Below, one piece after another: positions 18,577 through 28,808 of a DNA stretch of 64,000 nucleotides; the stretch's first letter is position 1; each line of letters begins with the position of its first letter. The notes beneath the pieces are model-generated. The model saw only the letters and a list, made by a program, of their open reading frames with translations. It was not told where the DNA came from and made no database searches. A program made the translations under genes and the position numbers. Source of the DNA: Bacillus sp. 2205SS5-2 (GTDB lineage: Bacteria; Bacillota; Bacilli; Bacillales; Bacillaceae_K). Where the stretch lies: contig NZ_JAYKTS010000009.1 of the NCBI RefSeq assembly GCF_037024155.1, positions 1-64,000 on the forward strand, given 5' to 3'.

Positions 18577-20621
18577 TGAAGAGTGCCGACTTAGCGATTT
18601 CGGTATTAGATGGTGTAGGACAAGAAACCGCTCGTCAGTTAGAGGAAACAGGTATTTACACGATAGGTGATTTATTTGAATACCTTCCCTATCGCTATGA
18701 TGACTTTCGCTTAAAAGAGTTATCGGAAGTGGCTCACGAAGAGAGAGTAACAGTAGAGGGGAAGGTTCATAGCGAACCTTCTCTTATGTATTATAGTCGT
18801 AAGAAAAACCGACTTACAGTTAGGCTTCTAGTTGATCGATACCTGATTCAAGCCGTTTTTTTTAATCAACCTTATTTAAAAAAGAAAATTGCTATCGGTC
18901 AGACGATCACAGTAAGTGGTAAATGGGACAAGCATCGCCAAATTACTACGGTTCAAAGCTATACCCTCGGTCCTCAAACAACCAAAAAGGATTTCGAGCC
19001 TCTTTATTCGTTAAAAGGGTCCATCACATCAGTCACTATAAGAAAGCTATTAGATCAAGCGTTTTCTAAATATGGTGAGGATATAATTGAAAATTTACCT
19101 ATTCATCTTCTCCAACAATATAAGCTCGTCGATCGGCGAACAGCCTTAGAAAAATTACATTTCCCTGCTTCACCTGAAGACATGAAACAGGCTCGTAGAC
19201 GCTTTGTCTATGAAGAGTTTTTACATTTTCAATTGAAAATGCAAGGATTAAGAAAATTCGAAAGAGAAAATTCATTCGGCATGTCACAAAAGTACGATTT
19301 GCAAAAAGTGAAAGCACTCATTGATTCGTTGCCATTCCCTCTCACGAATGCGCAAAAGAGAGTGATCAATGAAATTTTTGCCGACTTGAAATCTCCTCAT
19401 CGAATGAATCGCCTTCTTCAAGGGGATGTGGGTTCAGGTAAAACGGTCGTTGCGGCTATTGCTTTATATGCAAGTGTGACTGCTGGTTTTCAAGGGGCGC
19501 TGATGGTACCAACAGAGATATTAGCAGAACAACATGCAGAATCCTTAATGCAACTTCTCGAGCCGGTGGGATTAAATGTAGCGTTACTTACTTCCTCTGT
19601 TAAGGGAAAACGACGAAAAATTCTGTTAGAGATGTTACGAGCGAAGGAAATAGATGTTCTAATCGGAACGCACGCACTCATTCAAGATGAAGTGGTGTTC
19701 GATTCTTTAGGACTCGTAATTACGGATGAACAGCATCGTTTTGGTGTAGGTCAACGACGAATTCTCCGCGAAAAAGGAGAAAAAACAGATGTATTATTTA
19801 TGACGGCAACACCCATTCCTAGAACACTGGCTATTACGGTATTTGGGGAAATGGACGTTTCCAATATTGATGAAATGCCTGCAGGAAGAAAGACGATTGA
19901 AACGTACTGGGCGAAACAAGACATGTTAGATAGAATCTTAGGGTTTATGGAGAAAGAGTTGAAAAGTGGACGGCAAGCCTACGTTATATGTCCTCTTATT
20001 GAAGAATCAGAAAAATTAGATGTGCAAAATGCAATTGATGTACATTCACAATTGTCGCTATACTTTAAAGAGAAATATACTGTTGGTCTTATGCATGGTA
20101 GATTGACTTCTGAGGAGAAAGAGGCGGTCATGTTGGACTTTAGCGAAAATGATGTTCAAATCCTTGTCTCAACAACTGTTGTAGAAGTCGGGGTGAATGT
20201 TCCGAATGCAACGATGATGGTCATATATGATGCGGAACGATTTGGATTGTCTCAGCTTCATCAATTGAGAGGGAGAGTAGGACGAGGGAGTTACCAATCG
20301 TATTGCATTCTTTTGGCAGATCCCAAAACAGAAGTAGGCAAAGAGCGAATGCAAGTGATGACTGAAACAACGGATGGCTTTGTTCTAAGTGAAAAAGACT
20401 TGGAATTGAGAGGACCTGGCGATTTCTTTGGTAAGAAACAAAGCGGACTACCGGAATTCAAAGTAGCCGATATGGTACATGATTTTCGGGCATTGGAAGT
20501 TGCGAGAGACGATGCTCAAAAACTAATTCAATCGCAAGCATTTTGGGAAAAGGAAGAATATCAAGAATTGAGAATGTTTTTGCAAAACTCAGGTGTTATG
20601 ACGGGTGAAAAACTAGATTAA
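18576..20621 (+). CDS. recG: ATP-dependent DNA helicase RecG
   Basis: RecG remodels stalled forks and branch-migrates Holliday junctions. The 681 residues contain an N-terminal wedge/OB domain (VTVEGKVHSEP near 62), Walker A GDVGSGKT near 285, DEQHRFG near 385, the TATPIPRT motif near 410, and later QLRGRVGRG near 566. Length equals the B. subtilis protein. The ATG overlaps the sdaAA stop; no separate ribosome site is seen, which implies coupling. A terminator-like hairpin follows. Confidence 0.95.
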   Translation: MKSADLAISVLDGVGQETARQLEETGIYTIGDLFEYLPYRYDDFRLKELSEVAHEERVTVEGKVHSEPSLMYYSRKKNRLTVRLLVDRYLIQAVFFNQPYLKKKIAIGQTITVSGKWDKHRQITTVQSYTLGPQTTKKDFEPLYSLKGSITSVTIRKLLDQAFSKYGEDIIENLPIHLLQQYKLVDRRTALEKLHFPASPEDMKQARRRFVYEEFLHFQLKMQGLRKFERENSFGMSQKYDLQKVKALIDSLPFPLTNAQKRVINEIFADLKSPHRMNRLLQGDVGSGKTVVAAIALYASVTAGFQGALMVPTEILAEQHAESLMQLLEPVGLNVALLTSSVKGKRRKILLEMLRAKEIDVLIGTHALIQDEVVFDSLGLVITDEQHRFGVGQRRILREKGEKTDVLFMTATPIPRTLAITVFGEMDVSNIDEMPAGRKTIETYWAKQDMLDRILGFMEKELKSGRQAYVICPLIEESEKLDVQNAIDVHSQLSLYFKEKYTVGLMHGRLTSEEKEAVMLDFSENDVQILVSTTVVEVGVNVPNATMMVIYDAERFGLSQLHQLRGRVGRGSYQSYCILLADPKTEVGKERMQVMTETTDGFVLSEKDLELRGPGDFFGKKQSGLPEFKVADMVHDFRALEVARDDAQKLIQSQAFWEKEEYQELRMFLQNSGVMTGEKLD

Positions 20622-20626
20622 GAGCA

Positions 20627-20658
20627 GAATGCAGGATATTTTCTTGCATTCTTCTTTT
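20627..20658 (+). terminator. hairpin after recG overlapping the fapR promoter
   Basis: GAATGCA (20627-20633) pairs with TGCATTC (20645-20651), followed by TTCTTTTT. Its right arm contains most of the TTGCAT -35 of fapR. Confidence 0.55.
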
Positions 20659-20672
20659 TAAACTTATATACT
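20644..20672 (+). promoter_or_regulatory. sigma-A promoter of fapR
   Basis: TTGCAT (20644-20649), a 17-bp spacer and TATACT (20667-20672), 40 bp before the fapR start. Confidence 0.75.
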
Positions 20673-20675
20673 ACT

Positions 20676-20694
20676 ATTAGTACCTAGTGCTAAT
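20676..20694 (+). promoter_or_regulatory. FapR operator
   Basis: ATTAGTACCTAGTGCTAAT is a near-palindrome very close to the FapR box known from Bacillus lipid genes. It begins 3 bp after the -10, where bound FapR would block initiation; malonyl-CoA is the known inducer that releases FapR. Confidence 0.88.
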
Positions 20695-20711
20695 ACTGGA
20701 CGGTGTGAAGG

Positions 20712-21296
20712 ATGAAATTGACCAAAAAAGTACGACAAGAACAATTAAGAGAAACAATTGGAGAAAATCCATTTATTACTGACGATGAACTGTCAGAACG
20801 ATTTGGCGTGAGTGTGCAAACGATCCGGTTAGATCGTATGGAGTTATCCATACCTGAATTAAGGGAAAGAATCAAACACGTTGCAGAGAAGACGATCTCT
20901 GGTGAATTAAAATCTCTACCAATTGAAGAAGTAATTGGGGAAATTATAGATATAGATCTGGATCAAAGTGCCATATCGATTTTTGATGTTAGAGGAGAGC
21001 ATGTTTTTAAAAGAAACCAAATTGCTCGAGGGCATCATTTATTTGCACAAGCGAATTCTCTAGCAGTTGCAGTGATAAATGACGAACTTGCCCTGACGGC
21101 AGAATCAAAAATCCGTTTCCATCGACCTGTTCGAGAAGGAGAGCGCATCATCGCCAAAGCGAAAGTCTCTACCGCTACAAATGATAAAGGAAGAACCATA
21201 GTAGAGGTGAATAGTTTTGTAGGACAAGAGCTAGTGTTTAATGGTATCTTTGAGATGTATCGTTCGAAGTCAGAAGCAAAGGATGTTAGGAAATGA
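20712..21296 (+). CDS. fapR: fatty acid and phospholipid biosynthesis repressor FapR
   Basis: FapR represses fatty acid and phospholipid genes until malonyl-CoA binds. The 194 residues show a DeoR-like N-terminal helix-turn-helix ([20 protein letters not shown] near 27-46), a linker helix and a hotdog thioesterase-like effector domain (about 75-185) with [15 protein letters not shown]. An operator is present at its own promoter, so autoregulation is likely. It starts the transcription unit fapR-plsX-fabD-fabG(-acpP) and overlaps plsX by 4 bp. Confidence 0.94.
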   Translation: MKLTKKVRQEQLRETIGENPFITDDELSERFGVSVQTIRLDRMELSIPELRERIKHVAEKTISGELKSLPIEEVIGEIIDIDLDQSAISIFDVRGEHVFKRNQIARGHHLFAQANSLAVAVINDELALTAESKIRFHRPVREGERIIAKAKVSTATNDKGRTIVEVNSFVGQELVFNGIFEMYRSKSEAKDVRK

Positions 21297-22282
21297 ACTT
21301 AGCGATAGATGTAATGGGAGGCGACCACGCCCCAACAGAAATTGTAAATGGAGTGCTTTTAGCCAGAGAACACTTCCCTAAAGTGAACTTTATTTTATTT
21401 GGAGATGAGAATCAAATTTCTCCTTTGCTCTCATCGAAAGAGAGAATTGAAATTGTACATACTGAAGAAAAGATTTTAGCGACGGATGAGCCTGTTCGTG
21501 CTGTTAAGAGAAAGAAAAACGCATCTATGGTTCTTATGAGTCAGTGGGTGACTGACGGGAAAGCGGATGCTTGTATTTCAGCTGGAAACACAGGAGCGTT
21601 AATGGCAGCCGGTTTGTTTGTTGTGGGTAGGATCGACGGCATTGATCGCCCTGCATTAGCTCCGACTCTACCGACAATTGATGGCAAGGGATTTCTTATG
21701 TTGGATTTAGGGGCAAATGTAGATGCAAAACCTGAGCATCTTTTGCAATATGGGATTATGGGTAGTGTTTATGCTGAAAAAGTTAGAGGGATTCAAAACC
21801 CTCGAGTAGGATTGTTAAATATCGGTACGGAAGAGAAAAAAGGCACAGAGCTAACAAAACAAACTTACGCTCTACTAAGTGAGGTAGATATTCATTTTGT
21901 GGGTAATGTTGAATCCCGTGATCTCTTACAAGGAGTAGCAGATGTGGTTGTTACCGACGGTTTTACAGGTAATATGGTGCTGAAATCAATCGAGGGAACC
22001 GCGATGAGCATGTTTTCTATGATTAAAGACGTGTTTACTTCTTCATTAAAATCTAAAGTAGCAGCAGGTCTAGTAAGAAATGATTTACGCGCGATCAAAG
22101 ATAAGATGGATTACACTGAATACGGTGGAGCGGGGTTGTTTGGATTAAAGGCACCTGTAATAAAGGCACATGGTTCATCAAATGCTAACGCCATTTTTAA
22201 TGCGATTAAACAAGCACATGAGATGGTGCAATATGAGGTGCCAGCAACAATTAAAGCAGCGATTGATCATCATAATCAGTAA
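21293..22282 (+). CDS. plsX: phosphate acyltransferase PlsX
   Basis: PlsX converts acyl-ACP to acyl-phosphate, the acyl donor for PlsY, and is a peripheral membrane enzyme. The 329 residues start with [12 protein letters not shown], contain [11 protein letters not shown] near 97, [13 protein letters not shown] near 142, and [13 protein letters not shown] near 220, all typical. It overlaps fapR by 4 bp and is followed by fabD after 23 bp. FakA upstream produces the same intermediate from exogenous fatty acids. Confidence 0.94.
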   Translation: MNLAIDVMGGDHAPTEIVNGVLLAREHFPKVNFILFGDENQISPLLSSKERIEIVHTEEKILATDEPVRAVKRKKNASMVLMSQWVTDGKADACISAGNTGALMAAGLFVVGRIDGIDRPALAPTLPTIDGKGFLMLDLGANVDAKPEHLLQYGIMGSVYAEKVRGIQNPRVGLLNIGTEEKKGTELTKQTYALLSEVDIHFVGNVESRDLLQGVADVVVTDGFTGNMVLKSIEGTAMSMFSMIKDVFTSSLKSKVAAGLVRNDLRAIKDKMDYTEYGGAGLFGLKAPVIKAHGSSNANAIFNAIKQAHEMVQYEVPATIKAAIDHHNQ

Positions 22283-22305
22283 GAAATGAAGAGGAGGAAA
22301 CTGGT

Positions 22306-23253
22306 GTGAGTAAAGTGGCATTTGTTTTTCCAGGTCAAGGTTCTCAGCAAGTAGGAATGGGGAAGAGTCTAGCCCTCGCGTTTCCTGAGGTGAGTAAAGT
22401 GTTTGAACAAGCAGATCAAGTATTACCTTTCTCCCTCTCAGAGACGGTATTCCAAGGTCCGATTGAGGAATTAACGAAAACGGAATATGCTCAACCGGGT
22501 ATTTTGACGACAAGTCTAGCTTTCTTAGAGTTAGTGAAAAAGGAGGGGATAATCCCTGACTTTGCGGCTGGTCATAGTTTAGGGGAATATTCCGCGCTTG
22601 TCGCAGCAGAAGCTTTAAATTTTGAAGATGCAGTGAAGGCTGTGTATCAGCGAGGAAAGTTTATGAACGAGGCCGTTCCTTTTGGTGAAGGTAGCATGAG
22701 TGCGATTTTGGGAATGGAAAAAGAAGCTTTAGAAATTATCATGGAAGAGACGACGGCAGCTGGAGATTCGGTACAACTCGCCAATTTAAATTGTCCAGGA
22801 CAAATTGTTATCTCCGGCACGAAAATGGGTGTAGAGAAGGCATCCGTGCGGGCAAAGGAAGAGGGAGCAAAGAGAATTATTCCTCTTGTAGTGAGTGGAC
22901 CGTTTCATTCATCCTTAATGAAACCTGCAGCCGAGCAATTTTCTAACGTCTTAGCACATATTAATTTCCGAGATGCTTCTTTTCCGGTGATTTCAAATGT
23001 AACAGCTCAACCAGTGACTAGCTGCGATCAATTTTCTTCTTTGCTTGAAGAACAATTGTATTCACCAGTGTTATGGGAAGATACAATCAATGAGTTGGTT
23101 TCACAAGGAGTAACGACCTTTGTTGAAATTGGTCCTGGAAAGGTATTGTCAGGTCTAATAAAAAAAATAAATAGAGCTGCGGTTACGTTGCAAGTCCACG
23201 ATGAGGCAAGTTTACAAAAAACGATTCAAACCTTAAAGGAGAATAAATCATGA
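22306..23253 (+). CDS. fabD: malonyl CoA-acyl carrier protein transacylase
   Basis: FabD moves malonyl from CoA to ACP, priming fatty acid elongation. The 315 residues have the start [14 protein letters not shown], the catalytic serine in [10 protein letters not shown] near 89 and the catalytic histidine in GPFHSSLM near 199. GTG start after GAGGAGGAAA. The final bases overlap fabG by 4 bp. It is inside the FapR-controlled block. Confidence 0.95.
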   Translation: MSKVAFVFPGQGSQQVGMGKSLALAFPEVSKVFEQADQVLPFSLSETVFQGPIEELTKTEYAQPGILTTSLAFLELVKKEGIIPDFAAGHSLGEYSALVAAEALNFEDAVKAVYQRGKFMNEAVPFGEGSMSAILGMEKEALEIIMEETTAAGDSVQLANLNCPGQIVISGTKMGVEKASVRAKEEGAKRIIPLVVSGPFHSSLMKPAAEQFSNVLAHINFRDASFPVISNVTAQPVTSCDQFSSLLEEQLYSPVLWEDTINELVSQGVTTFVEIGPGKVLSGLIKKINRAAVTLQVHDEASLQKTIQTLKENKS

Positions 23254-23993
23254 AACTAGACGGAAAAACAGTCCTAGTAACCGGCGCTTCTAGAGGAATT
23301 GGTCGAGCAGTAGCGCTTGAGCTAGCTTCTCAAGGAGCTCATGTGGTCGTCAATTTTGCTGGCAGTGAAGCAAAAGCGAATGAAGTCGTCGATGAGATTA
23401 AAAAAATGGGACGACAAGCTCTTGCCATTCAAGGAGACATAAGTGATGGAGAAGCCGTGTCGAGTATGATAAAAAGAACAATAGCCGAATTTGGCACTTT
23501 GGACATTTTAGTCAATAATGCTGGGATAACACGAGATAACTTACTTATGAGAATGAAAGAAGCCGAATGGGACGAGGTCATCAATACAAACTTGAAGGGC
23601 GTATTTCTTTGCACGAAAGCAGTAACAAGACAAATGATGAAGCAAAGAAAAGGTCGGATAATCAATATTGCCTCCATTGTTGGCGTTAGTGGAAACGCTG
23701 GTCAAGCCAATTATGTGGCTGCTAAAGCAGGCGTAATTGGCTTAACGAAAACCACTGCTAAAGAGCTGGCAAGCAGAAATATTACCGTAAATGCGATTGC
23801 ACCTGGTTTTATTTCCACGGATATGACAGATCAGCTTTCTGATGACGTTAAAAATGAAATGTTAAAGCAAATACCATTAGCACGATTAGGGGAGCCTAGG
23901 GATATTGCAAAGCTTGTCTCATTTATCGCGTCAGACGATGCAGCTTATATCACGGGGCAGACTCTTCATGTTGATGGTGGCATGGTCATGTAA
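23250..23993 (+). CDS. fabG: 3-oxoacyl-[acyl-carrier-protein] reductase FabG
   Basis: FabG performs the NADPH-dependent first reduction of each fatty acid elongation cycle. The 247-residue short-chain dehydrogenase has the cofactor motif TGASRGIG near 11-18, NNAG near 87, catalytic serine in ASIVG near 139 and YVAAK (Y152, K156 by family pattern), plus the C-terminal [12 protein letters not shown]. It follows fabD with a 4-bp overlap and AAGGAG upstream. An 84-bp gap separates it from acpP. Confidence 0.95.
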   Translation: MKLDGKTVLVTGASRGIGRAVALELASQGAHVVVNFAGSEAKANEVVDEIKKMGRQALAIQGDISDGEAVSSMIKRTIAEFGTLDILVNNAGITRDNLLMRMKEAEWDEVINTNLKGVFLCTKAVTRQMMKQRKGRIINIASIVGVSGNAGQANYVAAKAGVIGLTKTTAKELASRNITVNAIAPGFISTDMTDQLSDDVKNEMLKQIPLARLGEPRDIAKLVSFIASDDAAYITGQTLHVDGGMVM

Positions 23994-24077
23994 GTTAGGA
24001 TATGATGGTTGAAAGAAAAAAACATTTTATTTTTTCTCCGTAATTGACTATAATGACTTGAAAGGGGGTGTACTAAA

Positions 24078-24311
24078 ATGGTAGAAGTATTAGATCGTGT
24101 AACAAAAATTGTAGTTGACCGTCTTGGAGTAGATGAAGCACAAGTAAAACTTGAAGCATCTTTTAAAGATGATTTAGGAGCTGATTCTTTAGACGTTGTC
24201 GAGCTAGTGATGGAACTAGAAGATGAATTTGAAATGGAAATTTCAGATGATGACGCTGAAAAAATTGGCACAGTTGGTGATGCTGTGAATTACATAAATA
24301 GTAAGCAATAA
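24078..24311 (+). CDS. acpP: acyl carrier protein
   Basis: ACP carries growing fatty acyl chains on a phosphopantetheine attached to the serine of the DSLD motif, seen here as [13 protein letters not shown] near residues 34-46. The 77-residue, strongly acidic product is typical. AAAGGGGGTG lies before the start. TATAAT at 24049-24054 in the gap upstream could be a -10, but there is no good -35, so it may be cotranscribed from fapR. A terminator follows. Confidence 0.95.
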   Translation: MVEVLDRVTKIVVDRLGVDEAQVKLEASFKDDLGADSLDVVELVMELEDEFEMEISDDDAEKIGTVGDAVNYINSKQ

Positions 24312-24322
24312 TCACTAGTTCG

Positions 24323-24350
24323 AGCTCCGTTTCTGACGGGGCTTTCTTCA
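24323..24350 (+). terminator. rho-independent terminator after acpP
   Basis: AGCTCCGT, loop TTCTG, ACGGGGCT (one G-U pair), followed by TTCTT. Confidence 0.7.
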
Positions 24351-24462
24351 TGTTTGAAAAGGATTTTTTAAAAATGATCTTTGCCATTTATGAAGAATTG
24401 AACTAAACTTTAAGAGTGTGATTTATGTCGTACGACGAAATAATATGCAAGGTGGAGGCACT

Positions 24463-25203
24463 ATGCGAAAAGTGAACAAAGATCGTCAGCAAAAAAAATG
24501 GAATAAAACAGAAGAGAATTTTAAAAAGTTTCAGGAAAAAATAGGACTAACATTTCAAAATGATGCTTTATTAAAGCAAGCTTTTACTCATTCATCCTAT
24601 GTGAATGAGCATCGAAAAAAACCGTTCGAAGACAATGAACGTTTAGAATTTTTAGGAGATGCTGTATTAGAATTAACCGTGTCCCACTTTCTTTTTAACA
24701 AATACCCAATGATGAGTGAAGGGGAGTTAACAAAGCTCCGAGCAGCAATTGTGTGCGAACCATCTTTAGTAACATTTGCTCATGAATTGGAATTTGGAGA
24801 CTTGGTGCTATTAGGCAAAGGAGAAGAATTAACGGGTGGTCGCAAGCGCCCGGCTCTTTTAGCTGATGTGTTTGAGGCATTTATTGGAGCCTTGTACTTA
24901 GATCAAGGGGTAAATATGGTGGTATCCTTTTTAGACAAAATTGTGTTTCCTAAAATAAATAACGGTGCTTTTTCTCATGTGATGGATTATAAAAGCCAAC
25001 TGCAAGAGTATATTCAGCGAGATGGTGCAGGTGGAATACACTATCAAATCCTCCAAGAGAAAGGTCCTGCTCATAGCAAAGAGTTTATTTCTCAAGTTAT
25101 GTTTAATGACTCAGAGCTTGGAGTAGGTACAGGAAGGTCCAAAAAAGAAGCAGAACAAAATGCTGCTCGTATGGCCCTTGATAAGCTCAAACAGAATAAT
25201 TAA
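24463..25203 (+). CDS. rnc: ribonuclease III
   Basis: RNase III cuts double-stranded RNA, including rRNA precursors and the SRP RNA precursor. The 246 residues show the signature [17 protein letters not shown] near 57-73, acidic residues in [15 protein letters not shown] near 132-146 and a C-terminal dsRNA-binding domain from about 170 (KSQLQEYIQ...[12 protein letters not shown]). I take ATG at 24463 after GGTGGAGG; upstream in-frame GTG codons would add 15 residues with no family match. smc follows after 22 bp. Confidence 0.94.
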   Translation: MRKVNKDRQQKKWNKTEENFKKFQEKIGLTFQNDALLKQAFTHSSYVNEHRKKPFEDNERLEFLGDAVLELTVSHFLFNKYPMMSEGELTKLRAAIVCEPSLVTFAHELEFGDLVLLGKGEELTGGRKRPALLADVFEAFIGALYLDQGVNMVVSFLDKIVFPKINNGAFSHVMDYKSQLQEYIQRDGAGGIHYQILQEKGPAHSKEFISQVMFNDSELGVGTGRSKKEAEQNAARMALDKLKQNN

Positions 25204-25225
25204 GACAGAAGGTAGGAGAAGGAAG

Positions 25226-28200
25226 ATGTTCCTAAAGCGTTTAGACGTTGTAGGGTTTAAATCGTTTGCCGAACGTGTTTCTGTAGAATTTGTCTCCGGA
25301 GTTACCGCAGTTGTAGGTCCAAATGGAAGTGGCAAGAGTAATATTACGGATGCCATTCGATGGGTTCTTGGAGAACAATCTGCGAAATCACTTCGGGGAG
25401 CGAAAATGGAAGATATTATCTTTGGGGGTTCTGATTCTAGAAAACCGTTAAACTTTGCAGAAGTCACGTTAACACTAGACAATGAAGATCAATTTTTACC
25501 GATTGATTATAATGAAGTTAGTATATCGCGAAGAGTTTTTCGATCTGGAGACAGTGAATATTTGATAAACAAACAAAACTGTCGATTAAAAGATATCGTT
25601 GATTTATTCATGGATTCAGGGCTAGGAAGAGAAGCTTTTTCGATTATCTCTCAAGGACGCGTAGAAGAAATTCTAAACAGTAAAGCAGAAGATCGAAGAA
25701 CGATTTTTGAAGAAGCTGCAGGCGTATTAAAATATAAAAACCGAAAAAAAAAGGCTGAAAATAAATTAGATGAAACGCAAGAAAACTTAAACCGAGTTCA
25801 GGATATTCTTCACGAACTAGAAGGTCAAGTTGAGCCGTTGAAAATTCAAGCTAGCATGGCGAAAGAATTTTTAGAGAAAAAAGATGAACTGAAGGCATTT
25901 GAAGTGGGGGTAACGGTCCATGAAATTGAAGAGATACATAAGCACTGGGAGGCTTCTAATCAACAATTAGAGGAGCAAAGTGCGAAAGAATTGACACTTT
26001 CAACACTTCTCACTGAAAGAGAAACAGATTTAATTCTTTCTCGGGATCAAATGGTTGCTTTAGATGAGTCGATCACTGACCTTCAAGACGTTCTTCTAAG
26101 TGTTAGTGAAGAGTTGAAAAAATTAGAAGGTCGTAAAGAAGTATTAAAAGAACGAAAAAAGAATGCGTCACAAAACAAGGAACAATTACAACGGACAATT
26201 GAAGAACTTACGATTAAGCTAGAAACATTGATTAGACAAAAAAGGGAAATTGAAGAAGAAAATACGTCTCTTTCTCAAACCGTCCTTCAGCTCAAAGAAG
26301 AATTAGGGCAAACTCAACGTGACCTTAAAAGCTTAAATGAAGATATTGAAGGGAAAATCGAGTCACTTAAATCCGATTATTTTGATAAGTTGAATCAACA
26401 GGCGAATATTCGAAACGAAAAACAATATTTAGCGGGTCAACTTGAACAGCAAGCTACGAGAACCTCTCGTCTTCATCTTGAAAACGAAAAATACGTTTTT
26501 GAGCGAGCAGAAATTGAAAAGAAAAAAGAACACTTAACCTTAAATTTGAAAGAACTACGCCAAACGCTAGACGACCAAGTGATCCTGTATCGCAACGAGC
26601 AAAGTGCTTTAGAACAAAATAAAAAAAAATATCAAAAACAAGAAAGTGCACTTTACCAAGCTTATCAATTTCTACAACAGGCGAAGTCTCGAAAAGAGAT
26701 GCTAGAAGAGATGGAAGAAGGATTCGCTGGATTTTTTCAAGGTGTTAAGGAAGTTTTAAAAGAGAGAGATGGTCAATTAAGTGGTGTTCAAGGCGCTGTT
26801 GCTGAACTCATTTCTGTTGAAAAAGAGTATGAAAAAGCGATTGAAACAGCTCTAGGCGCAGCATTGCAACATATTGTTGTTGATAATGAACAGAATGCGC
26901 GAGCTGCTATTTCCTATTTGAAGAAGAATCAGTATGGTCGAGCAACATTTCTACCGATGACGATCATTAAAGGGAAGAGCATACAGACCTCTCTCTATAC
27001 GACCCTATCTAACCATGATTCGTTTATTGGGCTAGGCGCAGAGTTAATTGAATTTGAAGAAAAGTACCAACCTGTCATTTCTAGCTTATTAGGGACAGTT
27101 GTCATTACAAAAGACCTAAAAGGAGCAAATGAAATTGCTAAACTAACTTCCTTTCGGTATCGAATGGTGACCCTTGACGGAGATGTTGTAAACCCGGGTG
27201 GATCTATGACCGGAGGAACGATGAAACAAAAATCTAATTCCTTATTGACTAGAAAAGGGGAGTTAGAAGATATAAAAGAAAAATTAATGAAGATGGAAGA
27301 GCAGACACACCAGCGAGAATATTCGGTCAAATCTTTAAAAGCAACGATAGAACATCAAGAGAAAAAGATTGAGTCAGCGAGACTGAAGGGCGAACAATTA
27401 CGATTAAAAGAACAAGAATTCAAAGCTCAAAGTCGTGAGGTAGATTTATCTCAACAAAATATGAATGAGCGCTTAGCCCTATACGACCTCGAAATGAAAG
27501 ATTTTGATTCTTCACACGAGAAAATCAACCTAAGACAGCAAGAATTAGATCAAACTCTAGAGGAACTAGAAATTGAACTTGTTGGAATCAATCGAAACAT
27601 AGAGGACCTAACCAGGAAAAAAGCAGAACAGAGTGCGTCAAAGGAAGAACTTACTCTTAAATTAAGTGAGGTAAAAGAAACATTGGCCGTTAAAGCGGAG
27701 CAACTCTCACATTCTGCTAAACAGCTGGACTTCTTAGAAGAAGAGACTGTGAATGCGACCCAAAAGAAACAACGAATGGAAGAAGATTTTGTTTGGCTTA
27801 AAGAGGAAATGACCAATAATTTTAGTGGAGAAGAAAAACTGGATCGTGACGCAGTGGAAGTTCGAAAACAAAAAGAGGATACTACCAATCTTATCTCGGT
27901 TCGAAGAGAAGAACGATTAAAACTGGTCGGATTAATTGAAGATAAAGAGAGAGAATTAAAAGAATACCAACGTCAGCATCGCGGTATTAGCGGATTTTTG
28001 AAAGACGAAGAAGTACGGATGAATCGATTGGATGTTGAGCTCGACAACCGACTAAATCATCTGCGGGAAGAGTATGCTTTAAGCTTTGAAGCTGCCAAAC
28101 AAGAATTCCCTTTGAATAGTTCAGTCGATGAGGCTCAAAAAAAAGTGAAATTAATCAAACTTGCTATAGATGAGCTTGGAAACGTGAATATTGGCGCAAT

Positions 28201-28795
28201 TGAAGAATATGATCGGGTTTCAGAAAGATATGATTTTTTACTCGAGCAAAAAAATGACCTGCAAGAAGCAAAAGACACTCTTTTCCAAGTAATTGATGAA
28301 ATGGACGAAGAAATGGTGAAGCGATTCGAATGGACGTTTACTTCCATTCGCGAACACTTTGATGAGGTTTTTCGCTCATTATTCGGGGGAGGTCGGGCGG
28401 ATCTTGTCCTAACCAATCCAGGGGATTTACTGCGAACAGGTGTAGAAATTGTTGCTCAGCCACCCGGGAAGAAACTACAAAATCTCAGTTTATTATCAGG
28501 AGGAGAACGTGCATTAACGGCAATTGCACTTCTATTCTCAATCTTAAAAGTACGGCCTGTCCCATTTTGTATTTTAGATGAAGTGGAAGCAGCTCTAGAT
28601 GAAGCAAATGTCCAACGGTTTAGCTCATACTTAAAAAAATTTAGTGAAGAATCGCAGTTTATTGTTATCACTCATCGAAAAGGAACAATGGAGGAAGCGG
28701 ATGTCTTATATGGTGTGACAATGCAAGAATCGGGTGTCTCCAAGCTAGTTTCTGTCAAACTCGAAGAGACTCAACAATTAATGGAAACGAACTAA
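25226..28795 (+). CDS. smc: chromosome segregation ATPase Smc
   Basis: Smc dimers with ScpA and ScpB organise and segregate the chromosome. The 1189 residues begin MFLKRLDVVGFKSFAER, with Walker A GPNGSGKSN near 32-40, long coiled coils (about 170-500 and 680-1000), a hinge domain around 515-650 (GVQGAVAELISVE at its beginning and NPGGSMTGG near its end), then the ABC signature LSLLSGGERALT and Walker B CILDEVEAALDEAN. The start follows GGTAGGAGAAGGAAG; longer forms would overlap rnc. ScpA/ScpB are not in the window. Confidence 0.95.
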   Translation: MFLKRLDVVGFKSFAERVSVEFVSGVTAVVGPNGSGKSNITDAIRWVLGEQSAKSLRGAKMEDIIFGGSDSRKPLNFAEVTLTLDNEDQFLPIDYNEVSISRRVFRSGDSEYLINKQNCRLKDIVDLFMDSGLGREAFSIISQGRVEEILNSKAEDRRTIFEEAAGVLKYKNRKKKAENKLDETQENLNRVQDILHELEGQVEPLKIQASMAKEFLEKKDELKAFEVGVTVHEIEEIHKHWEASNQQLEEQSAKELTLSTLLTERETDLILSRDQMVALDESITDLQDVLLSVSEELKKLEGRKEVLKERKKNASQNKEQLQRTIEELTIKLETLIRQKREIEEENTSLSQTVLQLKEELGQTQRDLKSLNEDIEGKIESLKSDYFDKLNQQANIRNEKQYLAGQLEQQATRTSRLHLENEKYVFERAEIEKKKEHLTLNLKELRQTLDDQVILYRNEQSALEQNKKKYQKQESALYQAYQFLQQAKSRKEMLEEMEEGFAGFFQGVKEVLKERDGQLSGVQGAVAELISVEKEYEKAIETALGAALQHIVVDNEQNARAAISYLKKNQYGRATFLPMTIIKGKSIQTSLYTTLSNHDSFIGLGAELIEFEEKYQPVISSLLGTVVITKDLKGANEIAKLTSFRYRMVTLDGDVVNPGGSMTGGTMKQKSNSLLTRKGELEDIKEKLMKMEEQTHQREYSVKSLKATIEHQEKKIESARLKGEQLRLKEQEFKAQSREVDLSQQNMNERLALYDLEMKDFDSSHEKINLRQQELDQTLEELEIELVGINRNIEDLTRKKAEQSASKEELTLKLSEVKETLAVKAEQLSHSAKQLDFLEEETVNATQKKQRMEEDFVWLKEEMTNNFSGEEKLDRDAVEVRKQKEDTTNLISVRREERLKLVGLIEDKERELKEYQRQHRGISGFLKDEEVRMNRLDVELDNRLNHLREEYALSFEAAKQEFPLNSSVDEAQKKVKLIKLAIDELGNVNIGAIEEYDRVSERYDFLLEQKNDLQEAKDTLFQVIDEMDEEMVKRFEWTFTSIREHFDEVFRSLFGGGRADLVLTNPGDLLRTGVEIVAQPPGKKLQNLSLLSGGERALTAIALLFSILKVRPVPFCILDEVEAALDEANVQRFSSYLKKFSEESQFIVITHRKGTMEEADVLYGVTMQESGVSKLVSVKLEETQQLMETN

Positions 28796-28808
28796 AGGAA
28801 GTGATATG

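Noticed and set aside
24001-24077. Separate acpP promoter
   Set aside because: TATAAT at 24049 is good but no -35 at 16-18 bp and no extended TG at the correct spacing.
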